Source of the DNA: Mytilus edulis
Lineage: Eukaryota > Mollusca > Bivalvia > Mytilida > Mytilidae
Direction of reading: 5' to 3'
Assembly (NCBI RefSeq): GCF_963676685.1
Contig: NC_092355.1
Coordinates: 65,169,006-65,233,005 of the forward strand
Length of the DNA: 64,000 nt
Position 1 is the stretch's first letter. The number at the start of each line of letters is the position of its first letter. The notes under the pieces are model-generated. The model saw only the letters and a list, made by a program, of their open reading frames with translations. It searched no databases and was not told the DNA's origin. Shown here piece by piece: positions 37,881 to 50,215 of this stretch. The position numbers and the translations under genes are program-made.

Positions 37881-38914
37881 ATTTTCAGTCATGAACCTTT
37901 GAAAATTTCCTCTGGCGGATATTTACAAAAAATGTTGAATAATTCTAAGACAAACGCTTAAACATTTACTTTTTGCAAAACGGGAAGGTTAAAATCATCA
38001 TGTTTTTAAAACAGTTAGGAAGAAAGACGGTAAATTAAAACTTATTTAACTATACAATTCAACCTATAAGGTGTTTCCCTTTATGCCGAAAAATCATGAA
38101 CAAGTGATGTTGTATCTTAATTTCTATTTTGAATCTTGCTTTTTAGGACTTTATAAGATATTAGTTATTAAATATATATAGCAATTATACTACGGTTAGG
38201 CTTCCGATTTTTAAGCTAAAGAGGCCTAACATTTTTCAAAGTGGACAATGTTCATTTGTACACGAGAAGAAGCAAAAGAACTTGTACAATTCACTTGTAT
38301 GCGGACAAATTAGTGATTCGACATAGGATGTAGACATTTTTATTTAAAGGGCATGTATATTCCTATTTTAATGGTTGTCATCATGATAAGGCAAAATGGT
38401 TGCTATGCAAATTAGAAAAGTATCTCTACCTTTGACGTTAGTGACGTTGTCGTTTCATTTTCAATTATTTGTTTCAAAATCCCCCTTGTCTCTTTTGCAA
38501 CCCTTTGATCGTCCTTTAAAAATGTTAAAGTTGTGCGTATTTGTTTTTTTAATTTTATATATTGTATGTATGAAATAACTTCAACTGTCCATGTTTACAT
38601 GTTTTATTGGCATACAAAATTAAATATTTGTTTTCAATATATCATAATAAAAATAAAGTTCCACATTTAAAACACGTGTTCTTTCAAAAACTCAAAAATT
38701 AATCCGTAATACGTTAAGATTAATTTAAAAAAAAATTAATAGGTTTTATAGTGCATTTTATCATCTGATCATGGTCATATGGTGTATTTGTTATTTCATA
38801 TTTGTTATTATCAATGTATATTAGCCGTTTATAATTCACCCCTGGATATTCAAAGACATAATATGAATTGTCTTTCGTCACACATTTTTTGCCATAACTC
38901 CAAATGTATGTTTA

Positions 38915-39250
38915 ACTGTTGAGACATGTTGGTTGTGAAGATAGATCGTTGATAATTCGTAGAAGCAATTCGGATTTGTATTAACATAAGCAATTCGGAT
39001 TTGTGAAAGCAACACGACGGTGCCACAAGTGGAGCAGAATCATTTTACTCTTCCAGAGCACCTGCAGTCACTACCAGTTGTATTAGGGGTTCGTGTTGCT
39101 TAGTCTTCAGTTTTATATCTTGTGTCTTTACTATTGTTTGTCTTTTTCAGTTTTAGTCATGACGTTGTCAGTTAATTGTCAATCTATGAATTTGATTTTC
39201 CCTCTGGTATCTTTCGTCCCTCTCTCGTATATATCATTATGTTACAATGA
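38915..39250 (+). repeat. Dispersed inverted-repeat family, right arm
   Basis: Collinear with 11300-11690 of copy A, but two of the short tandem units are missing. In copy B the two arms are separated by about 1.4 kb instead of about 0.2 kb. Confidence 0.6.
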
Positions 39251-40859
39251 TAAAACAAGAAAATATAAGATATATACAAAGCAATGCTGATGAAATATGA
39301 AATAATCAAAATGAATAGAAAAAGCTTGTGATCTCCATTTAAGATTTTCTGATTTTTGCGAACGGATAAATGTAGAAAAAACTAAAGCAATTAAACAAGT
39401 GAGCGATAATCGTGTAGATAGATAGTTTATTCTCATACAACCATGCAAATACAATGGTTACAGAGAAGTTAAAAATAATATACATAATAACAGAAATAAA
39501 AATTCATAAAAGTAGCACTATTTGCTTTTTGGAGTTCTTTTTTGAAGACTGCAAATCGTACGGATGATTCGTTTATTTTTGTATACTTCTGTGACATTTC
39601 TGATCTTGTGCGTTTCCTATGCATCATTCTATTACTTTGTGGTCATAGTGATTATAATTATAACATAATGTTGATTGATGTACTCTTCTGTTTTTTCATG
39701 TTTACCTATGATGTTATTTTGTTTTGCTCGCACATTTTTGTCAATATAACGGAAATTTGAGTGACTCTAATATAAGTTACAATCTTCATAATATGCTATT
39801 TTCAACCGTATAATAAAAAGTAATGTACAAATATTATGCATAAGTACTTTTTTTTCATTGGCATGTAATCGTATAATAAATCAAAATGAAAGATATATTC
39901 CATAGTTAAGTTCTGATTTGCAAAGAGTATTTGGTTACAGATCGATATGATTTCTTTTGTGGTTTGAATTAAATGCAATAAAAATGATATGCAGACTAAG
40001 ACAAATTTGAAACACCTAATGAATATATAAGGTATAATCATACTTATTATGACATTTCAATATCAAGTGCAGAGTAAACATATCTAAAGTTAGTCAACAT
40101 TTTATAACATTATAAAGAAGTTTAATAATGCAGTATTTTCCATTATAACGACAGTGTACATGTATAAGGTAAACAGAAAAATTATTAGATACGCAATATT
40201 ATGTAAAACATCGTAGGGTAATTGGAATGAATTGTAAGACGGGACTGTGATAACAGCAAGGTAATTACAATATTTATTTTTCATAATTTCTATGGATTGT
40301 GGATAAGTATTAGAAATAAGAAAAAAATAATTGTTAAATTTCTTTTTCTTAATCATTAACACGGAAATTGATTAAGTCAAAATGGATATTTTCTTATGAA
40401 TTTGTAATTCATAATTCTTCAGAGTGTATCTTAACGTAAAACAACAATTTGGCATATCGCACAAAATGAAAATACCCGTATATTTGGATATCATAAATTA
40501 TGTACGTTCATATCTATAGCAATGGAAATGTCAAGACCACGAAGTACCAAGAGTATGTTCTGAAGCGTAGCCGCATGTTATACAGAGAACTGATGTAAAC
40601 AAAAGCAGACCCATACTTAGGTCAAACGTTGGCGTGAAAGAAGCGTTCTTTTTTCCATTATTTAATCTTTTTTCTCATTAAAATTTGCATATTGACATAT
40701 ACTATAACCGGTTGTAGGGTACTACCTTTTCGGTTTTCAAATATGATACTTATAAACCAAAAGTCACAAAACTAGAAGTAAGAGCTAATAAAAGATACCA
40801 CCTATCACTATAATTACAAATGTGGCAATAATGCATTAGATCAGATTGTTTTTTTCATT

Positions 40860-41345
40860 GTTTTGGTCTTGTCTTTCAGACTGTTTAAATTTATTTCATA
40901 TGTAAACATTTTTTTTGTTTGTATCCAACTTATGAGTTAAGCCTCTTTAAACTGATTTTTAGAGTTTGTTTTTATATTGTACTGTTACACCATTGACACA
41001 GGTTACGGGAGGGTTGGGATCCCGCTTACATGTTTAACCCTAACATATTCTATATGTGTGTGTCTGTATTAAGTTACCAGCCTGAAATTCAGTGGTTGAC
41101 ATTTTTTTATGTTTAACACATTTTTTTTTCTTTGAATATTTGTACATAGATGTTGACGTTAGTGTTCTTGTTTGAATTGTTTTACATTTGCCATTTTGAG
41201 GCATTTTATAGCTGACTATGCGGAATAAGCTTTGCTCATTGTTGAAGGCCGTATAGTGACCTATAATAGTTAATCTATGTGTCAATTGGTATCTGTGGAG
41301 AGTTGTTTCATTGGCAATCATTCCACATCTTCTGTTTTCTATATG
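40860..41345 (+). repeat. Dispersed SINE-like composite (copy B only)
   Basis: CATGTTTAACCCTAACATAT and AGCTGACTATGCGGAATAAG, then TTGAAGGCCGTATAGTGACC and GGAGAGTTGTTTCATTGGCA. Same block order at 49150-49330, 50090-50215 and 57560-57985. It sits where copy A has other insertions. Confidence 0.6.
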
Positions 41346-42553
41346 GAAAACAGATTTGACGGCTCATTTCTCTCGAATATGTTTAGTGTAATCAATCAGA
41401 TATTTGTAATTCAGTAATTTAAAATTGGTATTACATTACATGTGCAGCCAATATATTTATACATACATTATGGATAACCATTTTCTCCTCGTCCATAGAG
41501 AAAAATTAAACAAATAAGGAGCACTAGCACTCTACAACTTTTTTAGTTTATCTGTAAATGATATTCGAATTAAAAGATGATATAGACACAATTGGTGAAC
41601 ATGTAAGACTATGTAATCTACTTCATTCTAATGATGTCGTTGATTAAAAAGTATAAATAAACATCATCTAATATTCTAAAAGACGTGATATGTTATTATA
41701 TAGAGCAACACTGTCAGAAACATTCCTGTCCTGCTTAATGATTTCGTTTTTATCGACTTTAATAAACTTCTTTTGCCGCACTTTCGACAATACAAGCGGT
41801 ATCAATTTTACTCAATCTTTAGTTGCTATGTTAAGTTTTGTGAATGTTGTATTTTGTTTGTATTGTCTTTTGTTAACATGACGGTGTCAGTTCATTTATA
41901 ATCGTACATGTGAATCTCGTTCTGGTATCTCTTGCCTCTATTTTACCGGATAAGATACGTAGTTCAATAATGTATATTTTATCAGAGTTGTATAAGTCAT
42001 AAAACTGTGGAAAACGAAACCAAATATAAGGTTGACGAGCATTTACCTATACAAATACTTTGAAGTCTTCTTTATCTGTTTTGCAAAATAGTTTTCATAG
42101 TGCCTATAAGATCATCAAAATTTGTTGCAAGATTTATGCATGTTCTTAATAAATGTTCTTAAAATATATTGAACTAATAAATCATCCGTTTATAACATTT
42201 ATAATATTGATAAAGATTTTTTAACTCCTTCAGATTCTATAAAATTGAGTGTTTCACAAAGAACAGGTATAACATATTTGATTACATATATGGATTTAAA
42301 TTAGACCGTTGGTTTTTCTATTCAAATTAAAACTTTATATAATGAATGCTGTGAATTATTTTTTGCAAACTTCTTTTACAGTTTTTTTCAATCTTCAATA
42401 GGCTTAGGCCGTGTTCACACCAAACGCTATGTAGAGTAAACATGTTTACAATTAGTTTAGTGAAGTGTACACTAGTTTCACATTACATTTGTTCACATCT
42501 ATACACATTGTTTAGTTACTTGTACATGAGATTTGTTCACACTTGTAAACTAT

Positions 42554-43855
42554 ATGTCATTTAAATGTTCAATACATATTTATCGGACGAGTTATCTAGC
42601 AGTCATGAAAGCCATTTTGATGATATACAGTTCTTTAAAGATACAAAAGATTTCTCAATTACGCAACAAAAAACGTAGGCTGCAGCAGCGAGCTTATAGA
42701 AGAAGAAGAAGGATAGAGATGTTCAGGATATTGCAGCAAAGAAGGGTAACTGCATTTTTATCATTTTTGTTTGTTTCCAATGGCATTTCTCCTCCAAGGA
42801 GTATTTGGCAAAGACAAAGGAGTGACAACTGGTGGGAACATGTTGTAAATGGGTCCTGGAAGGAGAATGACTTTCGTGAAAACTTCAGGCTATCAAAGCA
42901 AACGTTCAATTTTTTGTGCACGGAACTTGAGATCCACATCGAGAAAAGAAACACAAACTTCAGGAAATGCATAACTGTAAGGAAAAGGGTCGCAATTACT
43001 TTATGGCGATTAGCCACAAATGCAGAATACAGAACTATATCGCACCTATTTGCTGTTGGGAGGTCGACGTGTTGCACAATTGCAAATGACACTTGCAAAG
43101 TTATAACGGACCATTTAATGCCGAAATATATATGTCTACCTACAGGTCAAAGACTTATTGAGAATATACGAGACTTTAGACGAATCAACGGTTTTCCGCA
43201 AGAAGGTGGGGCTATAGATGGAACACATATACCTATAGTGGCACCACGTGATAATCCAGCTGATTATTACAACAGAAAAGGGTGGTATTCAATGGTATGC
43301 CAAGCAGTCGTTGATGCAAATTACTGCTTTACCAATGTTTATGTCGGATGGCCAGGCCGAGTCCATGATGCGCGCATATTTAGTAATTCAGACATTTATC
43401 GACAAGGAGAGAATGGAGAGCTATTTCCTCAACATACAGTCAATATTAATGGAACTGAGATACCTGTATTTTTATTGGGTGATGCCGCGTATCCTTTGAA
43501 ATCTTGGCTGATGAGACCTTTTTCCGATTTCGGAAATTTAACTTACGAACAAAAAACTTTTAATTACAAGCATTCAAGTACACGCATGGTTGTGGAAGGA
43601 TCATTTGGTAGGTTGAAAGGGAGATGGCGTTGCTTACTGAAAAGACTTGATGTCGCTACTGTACGTGTGCCTTATGTTGTTTGTTCTTGTTGTACATTAC
43701 ATAACTTTTGTGAAGTGCATGGTGATGGTATCAATGAACAGTGGCTTAATGGCGTTGTTGGTGATCAAGATAATGTATTTCTTGCCAATTTGCAAATTAA
43801 TCAAAACAACTATGCTGAAAATATCAGGGTTGCTGTTGCGTCCTATTTAGTTTAG
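42554..43855 (+). CDS. PIF/Harbinger DDE transposase (HARBI1-like)
   Basis: 433 residues from the first ATG; another ATG follows 17 codons on (42605), and an in-frame TTG lies upstream at 42533. A basic Arg-rich N-terminal stretch is followed by a helix-rich region and a DDE nuclease domain. Catalytic acids in the family context: Asp222 in AIDGTHIPI, Asp272 in GRVHDARIF and Glu348 in MVVEGSFGRLKGRW; the GDAAYPL motif lies between. Length and motif order match DDE_Tnp_4 proteins. The product cuts and rejoins DNA at TWA targets and in this superfamily needs the Myb-like partner encoded on the other strand for nuclear import and terminus binding (known for the family, inferred here). No frameshift or stop. 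Confidence 0.94.
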   Translation: MSFKCSIHIYRTSYLAVMKAILMIYSSLKIQKISQLRNKKRRLQQRAYRRRRRIEMFRILQQRRVTAFLSFLFVSNGISPPRSIWQRQRSDNWWEHVVNGSWKENDFRENFRLSKQTFNFLCTELEIHIEKRNTNFRKCITVRKRVAITLWRLATNAEYRTISHLFAVGRSTCCTIANDTCKVITDHLMPKYICLPTGQRLIENIRDFRRINGFPQEGGAIDGTHIPIVAPRDNPADYYNRKGWYSMVCQAVVDANYCFTNVYVGWPGRVHDARIFSNSDIYRQGENGELFPQHTVNINGTEIPVFLLGDAAYPLKSWLMRPFSDFGNLTYEQKTFNYKHSSTRMVVEGSFGRLKGRWRCLLKRLDVATVRVPYVVCSCCTLHNFCEVHGDGINEQWLNGVVGDQDNVFLANLQINQNNYAENIRVAVASYLV

Positions 43856-43978
43856 AGATAATATATAATTGACTTGTGTATTTATAATTCAAATGTACAA
43901 TTTCTGTCATAATAACTGATGTGACCACTTGATTTATAAATTATAACAAAATTACTAAAAATCTATAACTTTTTTTAT

Positions 43979-45757
43979 TTATTTTTTTGCTGCAAATATT
44001 TTAGCTAGTTCCAGTAAAAAGTCTTGTTGCTTTTTTTCTTGTTCTTCTTCTCTCTTTTGTCTATTTTCTTCTTCTTTTGCCTCCATTTCCATTCTTTTCT
44101 TTTCAAATTCAAAAAAACGTTCCTCGCTTTTTTGTTGCATTTCAAGGAAAGATGTCATCAGATCCTCTGTGTTTGAACGTTTCCTTGATTTTCTGTCATC
44201 GTTGTTGCTTAAAAATACAAAAGACATGGTTTTCAATTTTTTTTAAATATCATATTTGGTAAAAGTTTAATTATTTGATATTCTGAAAGGGAGTAAACGA
44301 ATTAACCATTAAGCCAAACAAAAATGAAAACGTATGACCTATCTGAAAAAAATATATGCTTTGCCCGCCAACCCCCCCCGATGCAATGAAATACTCTTTA
44401 AGTAAGGGGGACATGCAAATAATTATTGGAACTACGTGTAAATGCAGTTTTATATGAAATGACAGCCAATTTAAAACGGATACCTATTTATGTTGAAAAT
44501 GTATGTAATGGGATAATTTTATTTTACGTAAAATGTTCCCCATTGAAATAGAGGTCTTTTATGCGGACAAGAGTATGCTCTTTAAAATTATAATGCCATG
44601 CTTAGTTTTCAGTAGTTTACCTGCGAGGATTGGATACAGTATTGCCTTTATCATCCTGGGCCTGGGTTGTTGTATTTTTTTCTGGGCTGATTTCTGTTTT
44701 CTGGCAATCTGTTTCGTTATCATTTTTGTCAACTACAGTTACCGAACCGGCATTCATCTCACAAGGCACTTCATTGTTGTTGTCGTCAACCATTTCAGGA
44801 ACTAAAAAAGGAAATATAGGATTATACAATATGCTTAGCATACACATATACAAGTTTAGCAAAATATATATTATAGCGAGTTGATGATTTTGAGAAACTT
44901 ATTTCCGTTTTTCTCAATCCATTACTTTTGGTTGAATAAAACGATCAGGAGTTGGAACCAAGAGCAATGTCCCGATACTTCCTTGCAGATACGTCTAAAC
45001 ATTGATTTCTCGTTTGAAATATGTTACATGGTAATTTCGGGGACTTTTATAGCTGACTATGCGGTATGGGCTTTGCTCATTATTGAAGGCTGTACGGTTA
45101 CCTATACTTGTTAATTTCTGTCTCATTTTTATATCTCGTGGAGAACTGTGTCATTGGAAATCATACCCAATATTTTCTCTATGATTTTGATGTTAAAAAA
45201 AATCATACAATGTAAATTACTGCTGACTTTTTTTTATTTGTAAGAGAATTTCTGGAATCTGCAAGACAAGCCAAACAAAAAAAAATCACCGAATACGCTT
45301 TTATTCGTGAATCGTTGATTAGGTATATAGAACAGTGGCAAATATTTCACGCATATTTTCTTATATGTACTTATAAAACTAGTAAATGTAAAATTGTGAA
45401 GTTCTTACCAGATGTTTTTATTCCTGAGTCAATCAAGCAGGGTGGAGCTGTACTGGCTTTTGTTCCCAACACTTCATCCAGTTGCTCAAAGAAGGGACAG
45501 AATTTCGGTGAAGCCCCACTCTCCTTGTTTGCCTTTACAATTTTCCGGTATTTTGTAGTCATTGTGTGAATTCTTACTTCACATTGCTTTCCCGTTCTGT
45601 CAATACCCTTTATCTTTAACTGTTTTGATATGTCTTCCCAAATTGGCTTCTTCCTGCACATGCTATTAAACATCTTCTGAATATGGTCCTGTTGCCATAG
45701 GCTTATTAAAGCGCCTGTTTCTGCAAACGTCCAGTCAATTCGGGAAGACATTTTCAA
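43979..45757 (-). CDS. Harbinger Myb/SANT-like DNA-binding protein (3 exons)
   Basis: Exons 45757-45409, 44801-44621 and 44207-43979, all GT-AG, with phases 1 and 2, giving 252 residues. The N-terminal trihelix/Myb-like domain has Trp at the first helix (SSRIDWTFAETGALISLW), then PIWEDISKQL and the third-helix signature DRTGKQCEVRI. The middle exon is acidic and polar (EMVDDNNNEVP). The last exon holds a basic patch (RKSRKR) and a strongly charged coiled coil (residues rich in EEE, KK, QQ). This is the usual partner of Harbinger transposase. The start could be the third codon (Met at 45751). A dispersed repeat lies in intron 1. Confidence 0.86.
44985..45185 (+). repeat. SINE-like repeat inside the Harbinger element
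   Basis: AGCTGACTATGCGGTATGGG, TTGAAGGCTGTACGG and TCGTGGAGAACTGTG match the blocks at 41210-41320 and 57850-57960. It lies wholly within intron 1 of the Myb-like gene, leaving coding exons untouched. Confidence 0.65.
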
Positions 45758-46168
45758 ATGAATTATGTGGCAATAATGATGCTTTGGGTCTTGATAAGGG
45801 GTTAATAAAGATGCGTAAAGTGTTTATATATATATAAATAGCCTTTATATATAAAACAAAAGAATATCAACTTTAAACACATAATTTTGTAAAGAACTTT
45901 ATCAACAATTGATATAAATAATATTTTTATCAAGAAAACGTTTCTTCTTTAAATAGACTGCATGGTACAATTCGTGTTTTAAATATCTTGTTTTATGTAC
46001 ACTAAACCCACATAAGGCCTACATCGACTATCGACTGTGTGTAGATAAAACATGATTTAAACTACATGTAAACATTGAGTTTTATCAATGGGAACGCAAT
46101 TATGTTTTGTTTACGTGTGAGTTACACTAACACAACACCGCATTTAGGTCAGTGTGAACACGGCCTTA

Positions 46169-48340
46169 GATAATGTTTCCATATTAGCATTAAATATTTG
46201 ATAAATTGAAATTCAATCCTTCACGATTACGAACGGTAAGACACAGGTAGACATTGTTAACCTAACAGCTATATACAAAACCGTAAAACACAAGGCGAAA
46301 AAACAAACAAAAGACACTTCCTACAGTACAAATGTACTTAGCTTAATACAAGCTACTTTGAAACCATATTATCAAACAATGTTGATAGACATGAATATAA
46401 ATAATCACATTACCAAGAAATATAATCACACTTGTCAAACAATTCGTGTGCATGTTCATATAGTGGGGTGCCCAATGTCCCGAAAAAGTCCTCTAGTTTA
46501 AGTGTTGAAATTCCGGATAACACACGGTTAATTTTGTTTGTAAATATAGAAAAATCATATTATTTTACAATCATGAATCCCGTGGACACAATTTTCTAAA
46601 TTTCGTGTTTTGCAGGGTACCTTGCGATACCGTTTTGTTTTTGAAATCGTTAACACGTAAAATTAAATTATTACGCTCTTTGTTGATGGTAAAAATTGTA
46701 CTTATAGTATAGATTCTACATTGAATATATCATATTACAAAAGCGGTAGGTATTTAAGTAATTTTTCTGTATGATTATTTCAGCTTTTCAGTTATACTAA
46801 ATTTTCAACCGAAATTAACAACATTTCTATTGAAAGCAAAATTTTAAAACATATAATCAATATATTCAATGTGTAAAATAAAAGTGGTTTTGAAGAAATT
46901 AGCAATTACAAACAAAACTTAGTTCAACATTTTGGATTACCCCGTGAAATGGATCATTTTGTTGCTTACACTATAAGGTCCTTAACAAGGACAGTGGCCA
47001 CTCAAAAGATTTCATACTTTAGCTTGTTGTGTGGTTGATATATTTGATTTGAATAGCCAGCTAGCTTTGACATGTTTAATTTGGAAGTAGTAAAGTTTTC
47101 TCGAAAATGTTGTTTTGTTTCTTTTTTTCAATACGCCAAAACCTATTTTTTAATATATTTTGTTGTTACGTTTAATAATGTATGAGAGGCAGATGCGTCA
47201 CGTTTGTCATGGATTCTGTCGACAAAAAAAAACAAACTCGAGCATATTGATGACTTGTTCATCAGCGTAGCATTTTTCACCTTTTTGTTGACTATTAATA
47301 GAATTTGATGTATGGTATCCCAAAGTAATAAATGTATAGCGTATGCATATCTTACATAATAACATATGATGCTCTCTCTACAATGCAAGTAGTACTTTTA
47401 ATGTAAATTATTTTTACAATTAAGAGGGCTAAAACAATAAATTGTAGAACACTACCATAAAACCTGTTTATGTCTGGATTTCACTATCACGTTATTAATC
47501 GATTTGCTTATGATATCGTATGTTGAAGTGCAACCTTTTAATTTCTAGAAACCTTCAAAATCGGCCTAAGAAGAAGAATATGACAGCTGCATCACAATAT
47601 TGCATTATATTTATGGACTAATATGTGCATAGCATACTTGCAAAAATAAACGTTGAACTGAAAAAACTTCTTTATAGATTATCAAGGTTATATTTTTCAA
47701 AGCAAACATTCGTTCGGATACGTAAGGATTCTTAAAATGATATATGGCTGAATTGTTATCATACGTTAATAATACTTGTGCAACTGAATTCAGATATGCA
47801 GCAATATACCAACTACCAAGCTACACATAAGTAGTAGTATTTGTAAGTGCTTACTTTTATTTATTTTAAATGCTTGATTGGTCTTACCAATTCGGTAAAT
47901 GAATTTGAAAAATTAAATGCAATTTCTCAAGTTAAGATTTTGTCATTTTAACTGCCCTAATACTTGATATAAATCTTCAACATTTCCTTCAAAATATTGT
48001 CTGCAGTGTGTTTCCATTTTTTTTTCAGGTTTTATTGATGCACAAAAAGATATTAACTCTAAACAAGGTATTAAATAAAACTGGAAATCAACATCAATTC
48101 TAGAAAACCTCCATTTCTTCTTACCTCTTAATTTCATGGTGTTAGTTCAATTATTTTTTAATTTGATGTAATTACCTTTTTTTTCTGTTTAGTTGTTTTT
48201 TTTCATATTCAACCTATTAATTATGTTTTACATACATATTGTGCATTATAACTTACCTTAGGAAATAAATTGCAAAACTTGATAGTATGGCTAAACCTTT
48301 CCATGATTTGTAAACATGAAAACTTAGAAACTAAGCTTAC
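46169..48340. other. No gene recognised
   Basis: AT-rich spacer right of the Harbinger element. A minus-strand frame at 47943-48137 (ending HCRQYFEGNVEDLYQVLGQL) looks somewhat protein-like but has no domain I recognise and no second exon in reach. A frame at 47143-47388 has none either. Confidence 0.45.
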
Positions 48341-48530
48341 TCCATGCATGCATGGACGAAGGTAACTAACGTTAACTTAGTCCATGCATGCATGGACTAA
48401 CACAACAGACTTAGTCCATGCATGCATGCACTAAGGCAACTAACCCTAACTTAGTCCATGCATGCATGGACGAAGGCAACCAAGGCTAACTTAGTCCATG
48501 CTTGCATGGACGAAGGCAACTAAAATTAAC
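48341..48530. repeat. 40-bp tandem array of 16-bp perfect palindromes
   Basis: Five units start at 48341, 48381, 48415, 48455 and 48495, mostly 40 bp apart, each with TCCATGCATGCATGGA (fully self-complementary) or a one- or two-base variant. The spacer reads CGAAGGCAACTAA-like plus TAACTTAG. Confidence 0.9.
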
Positions 48531-49029
48531 TTCTTTAAAGTTTAAAAAATTTATAAATGCAAAATATTTCAAAAAAATTAAATTTTTCAAAAATTAAAAA
48601 AAAAAATAATTAAATATTTAAAAAAAAAAATCTTTTAAAATTTACTTCTTATAAAATAAATGAAAAAAACATGAAAAATTTTCAAAATTATTTTTTTCCA
48701 AAATGCTGAAAAAGTTTAAATTCCATTTTTTTTCAAAATTAAACAAAAAGAAGAAAAAAATGGTTAATTATCACTGTGTATCATCACCACCAGATATAGG
48801 TACCCTTGCATATAGGTATAAATGCCACATGAGAATATTCACGTCTGCCAAAAGATTAGAATGTGTTCACATTTTATTTAAATGATAAAAACTCTTCACT
48901 GAACAGATCAGTTGGAGCTGAAAATTTGTTTAACATAACCTGGACAGTAGCTGCAATTAGTTCCTGAAAGTCCCTAATCATTTAGAAGTGGTAAGTATTA
49001 TTTTAGTTTATTGTTATTATATCTATAAT

Positions 49030-49545
49030 AAACATGGTTAATGAGTTTAATTGAGGTCTGGAGCTGGCATGTCAGTTAACTGCTAGTAGTCTGTTGTTAT
49101 TTATGTATTATTGTCATTTTATTTATTTTCTTTTGTTACATCTTTTGACATCGGACTCGGACTTCTCTTGAACTGAATTTTAATGTGCGTATTGTTATTC
49201 TTTTACTTTTCTACATTGGCTAGAGGCATAGGGGGAGGGTTGAGATCTCATAAACATGTTTAACCCCGCCGCAATTTTGCACCTGTCCCAAGTCAGGAGC
49301 CTCTGGCCTTTGTTAGTCTTGTATGATTTTAAATATTAGTTTCTTGTGTATAATTCGGAGTTTAGTATGACATCCATTATCACTGTACTATTATGCATAT
49401 TTTAGGGGCCAGCTGAAGGACACCTACGGGTGCGGGAATTCTCGCTACATTGAAGACCCATTGGTTGCCTTCAGCTGTTGTTTGCTCTATGGTCGGGTGG
49501 TTGTCGCTTTGACATATTCACCATTTCCTTTCTCAATTTTATTTG
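49030..49545 (+). repeat. Dispersed composite repeat
   Basis: Runs from TTTAATTGAGGTCTGGAGCT through CATGTTTAACCCCGCCGC, CAAGTCAGGAGCC, GGGGCCAGCTGAAGGACACC and TTGAAGACCCATTGG to GCTTTGACATATTC. It joins blocks that occur separately at 6005-6170, 11765-11870 and 40860-41100, so it is probably the fullest copy of this family here. Confidence 0.65.
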
Positions 49546-50089
49546 TTGCCTTATGATTTTTTGCCTTTGTCTCAATAGCAGCTAACATTTTGTATATATT
49601 GTACATGTACATGCAAGTCGTCAAAACATCAACCCAAAAATGCAAGATCTGTAAGTTTGCTTTCGCAATTTTTTTGTTCTTCCCATGCAGGAATTCTAAC
49701 CCATGTATAAACTGAGATATTGTGACACCAAATCTGAACAATTTTTAAACACCAGAGAAGAGCAGATACTTTAAACACTTTTGTGTAATCCAGCATTATA
49801 TAAGATGTTTTTGTGTCTAATGTTATAGTGCAGTTTGAGCACTCCAAAAAATGTTCATTATGTCCACTGGTTGTGTTTGGTTGCTGTCTGCCATATTAAA
49901 TGGATTTCCTTTTTTATGTTTTTTGATTAAATTTGTCTATTAGCTTTCTCTTTTGAAATTAAAAGAAAACAGTTCACAAATTAGGTGTGCTGGGCTTATT
50001 TTAATTAACCTTCATCAGAAACATACAACAAAATTTTTTACAGCAAATGATGTAGATACCCTTATCTTGGGACTTAATAAGCCCATGTA

Positions 50090-50215
50090 AATCTTTAAAT
50101 TAAGGCTTTTGCTTATTGTTGAAGACTTCAGGTGACCTGTACTTGTTTACATCAGTGCCCTATTATGCAGGGCTAGTAGTTGTCTCAATTGCAATCATTC
50201 CATGTATCCTTGCTT
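50090..50215 (+). repeat. SINE-like repeat fragment
   Basis: GGCTTTTGCTTATTGTTGAA, GGTGACCTGTACTTG and CAATTGCAATCATTCCA resemble 41220-41330 but are diverged. Confidence 0.45.

Larger units (their letters stand above)
20736..41975. repeat. Segmental tandem duplication, copy B
   Basis: This is the second copy of the 1-16770 segment. It is larger because it carries the 3.1 kb element at 26882-29988, an extra 767-bp unit at 31427-32193 and an expanded 61-bp minisatellite at about 32.3-36.6 kb. It lacks the 2.6 kb element found in intron 1 of copy A. Collinear landmarks include the sequence after 10734 matching after 37138, 12480-12720 matching 40000-40260, 13060 matching 40521, and 15900-16760 matching 41480-41970. 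The left junction at 20736 is followed at once by near-identical sequence; the right end is gradual and approximate. Confidence 0.88.
42407..46165 (+). mobile_element. PIF/Harbinger DNA transposon, apparently complete
   Basis: Termini are GGCCGTGTTCACAC and GTGTGAACACGGCC, flanked by TTA at 42404-42406 and 46166-46168, the 3-bp duplication typical of this superfamily. It encodes the two proteins such elements need: a DDE transposase (plus strand) and a Myb/SANT-like DNA-binding protein (minus strand), converging with a 123-bp gap between their stop codons. Subterminal repeats of TTGTTCACA (42488, 42534) could be protein binding sites. Both genes read through without stops, so the copy may be young. 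A SINE-like repeat has entered the large intron of the minus-strand gene. Confidence 0.93.

Noticed and set aside
39242-40362. Several 70-93 codon frames in copy B spacer
   Set aside because: AT-rich, hydrophobic chance frames, not conserved in the matching part of copy A.
42694-43098. 134-codon minus-strand frame
   Set aside because: Antisense shadow of the Harbinger transposase.
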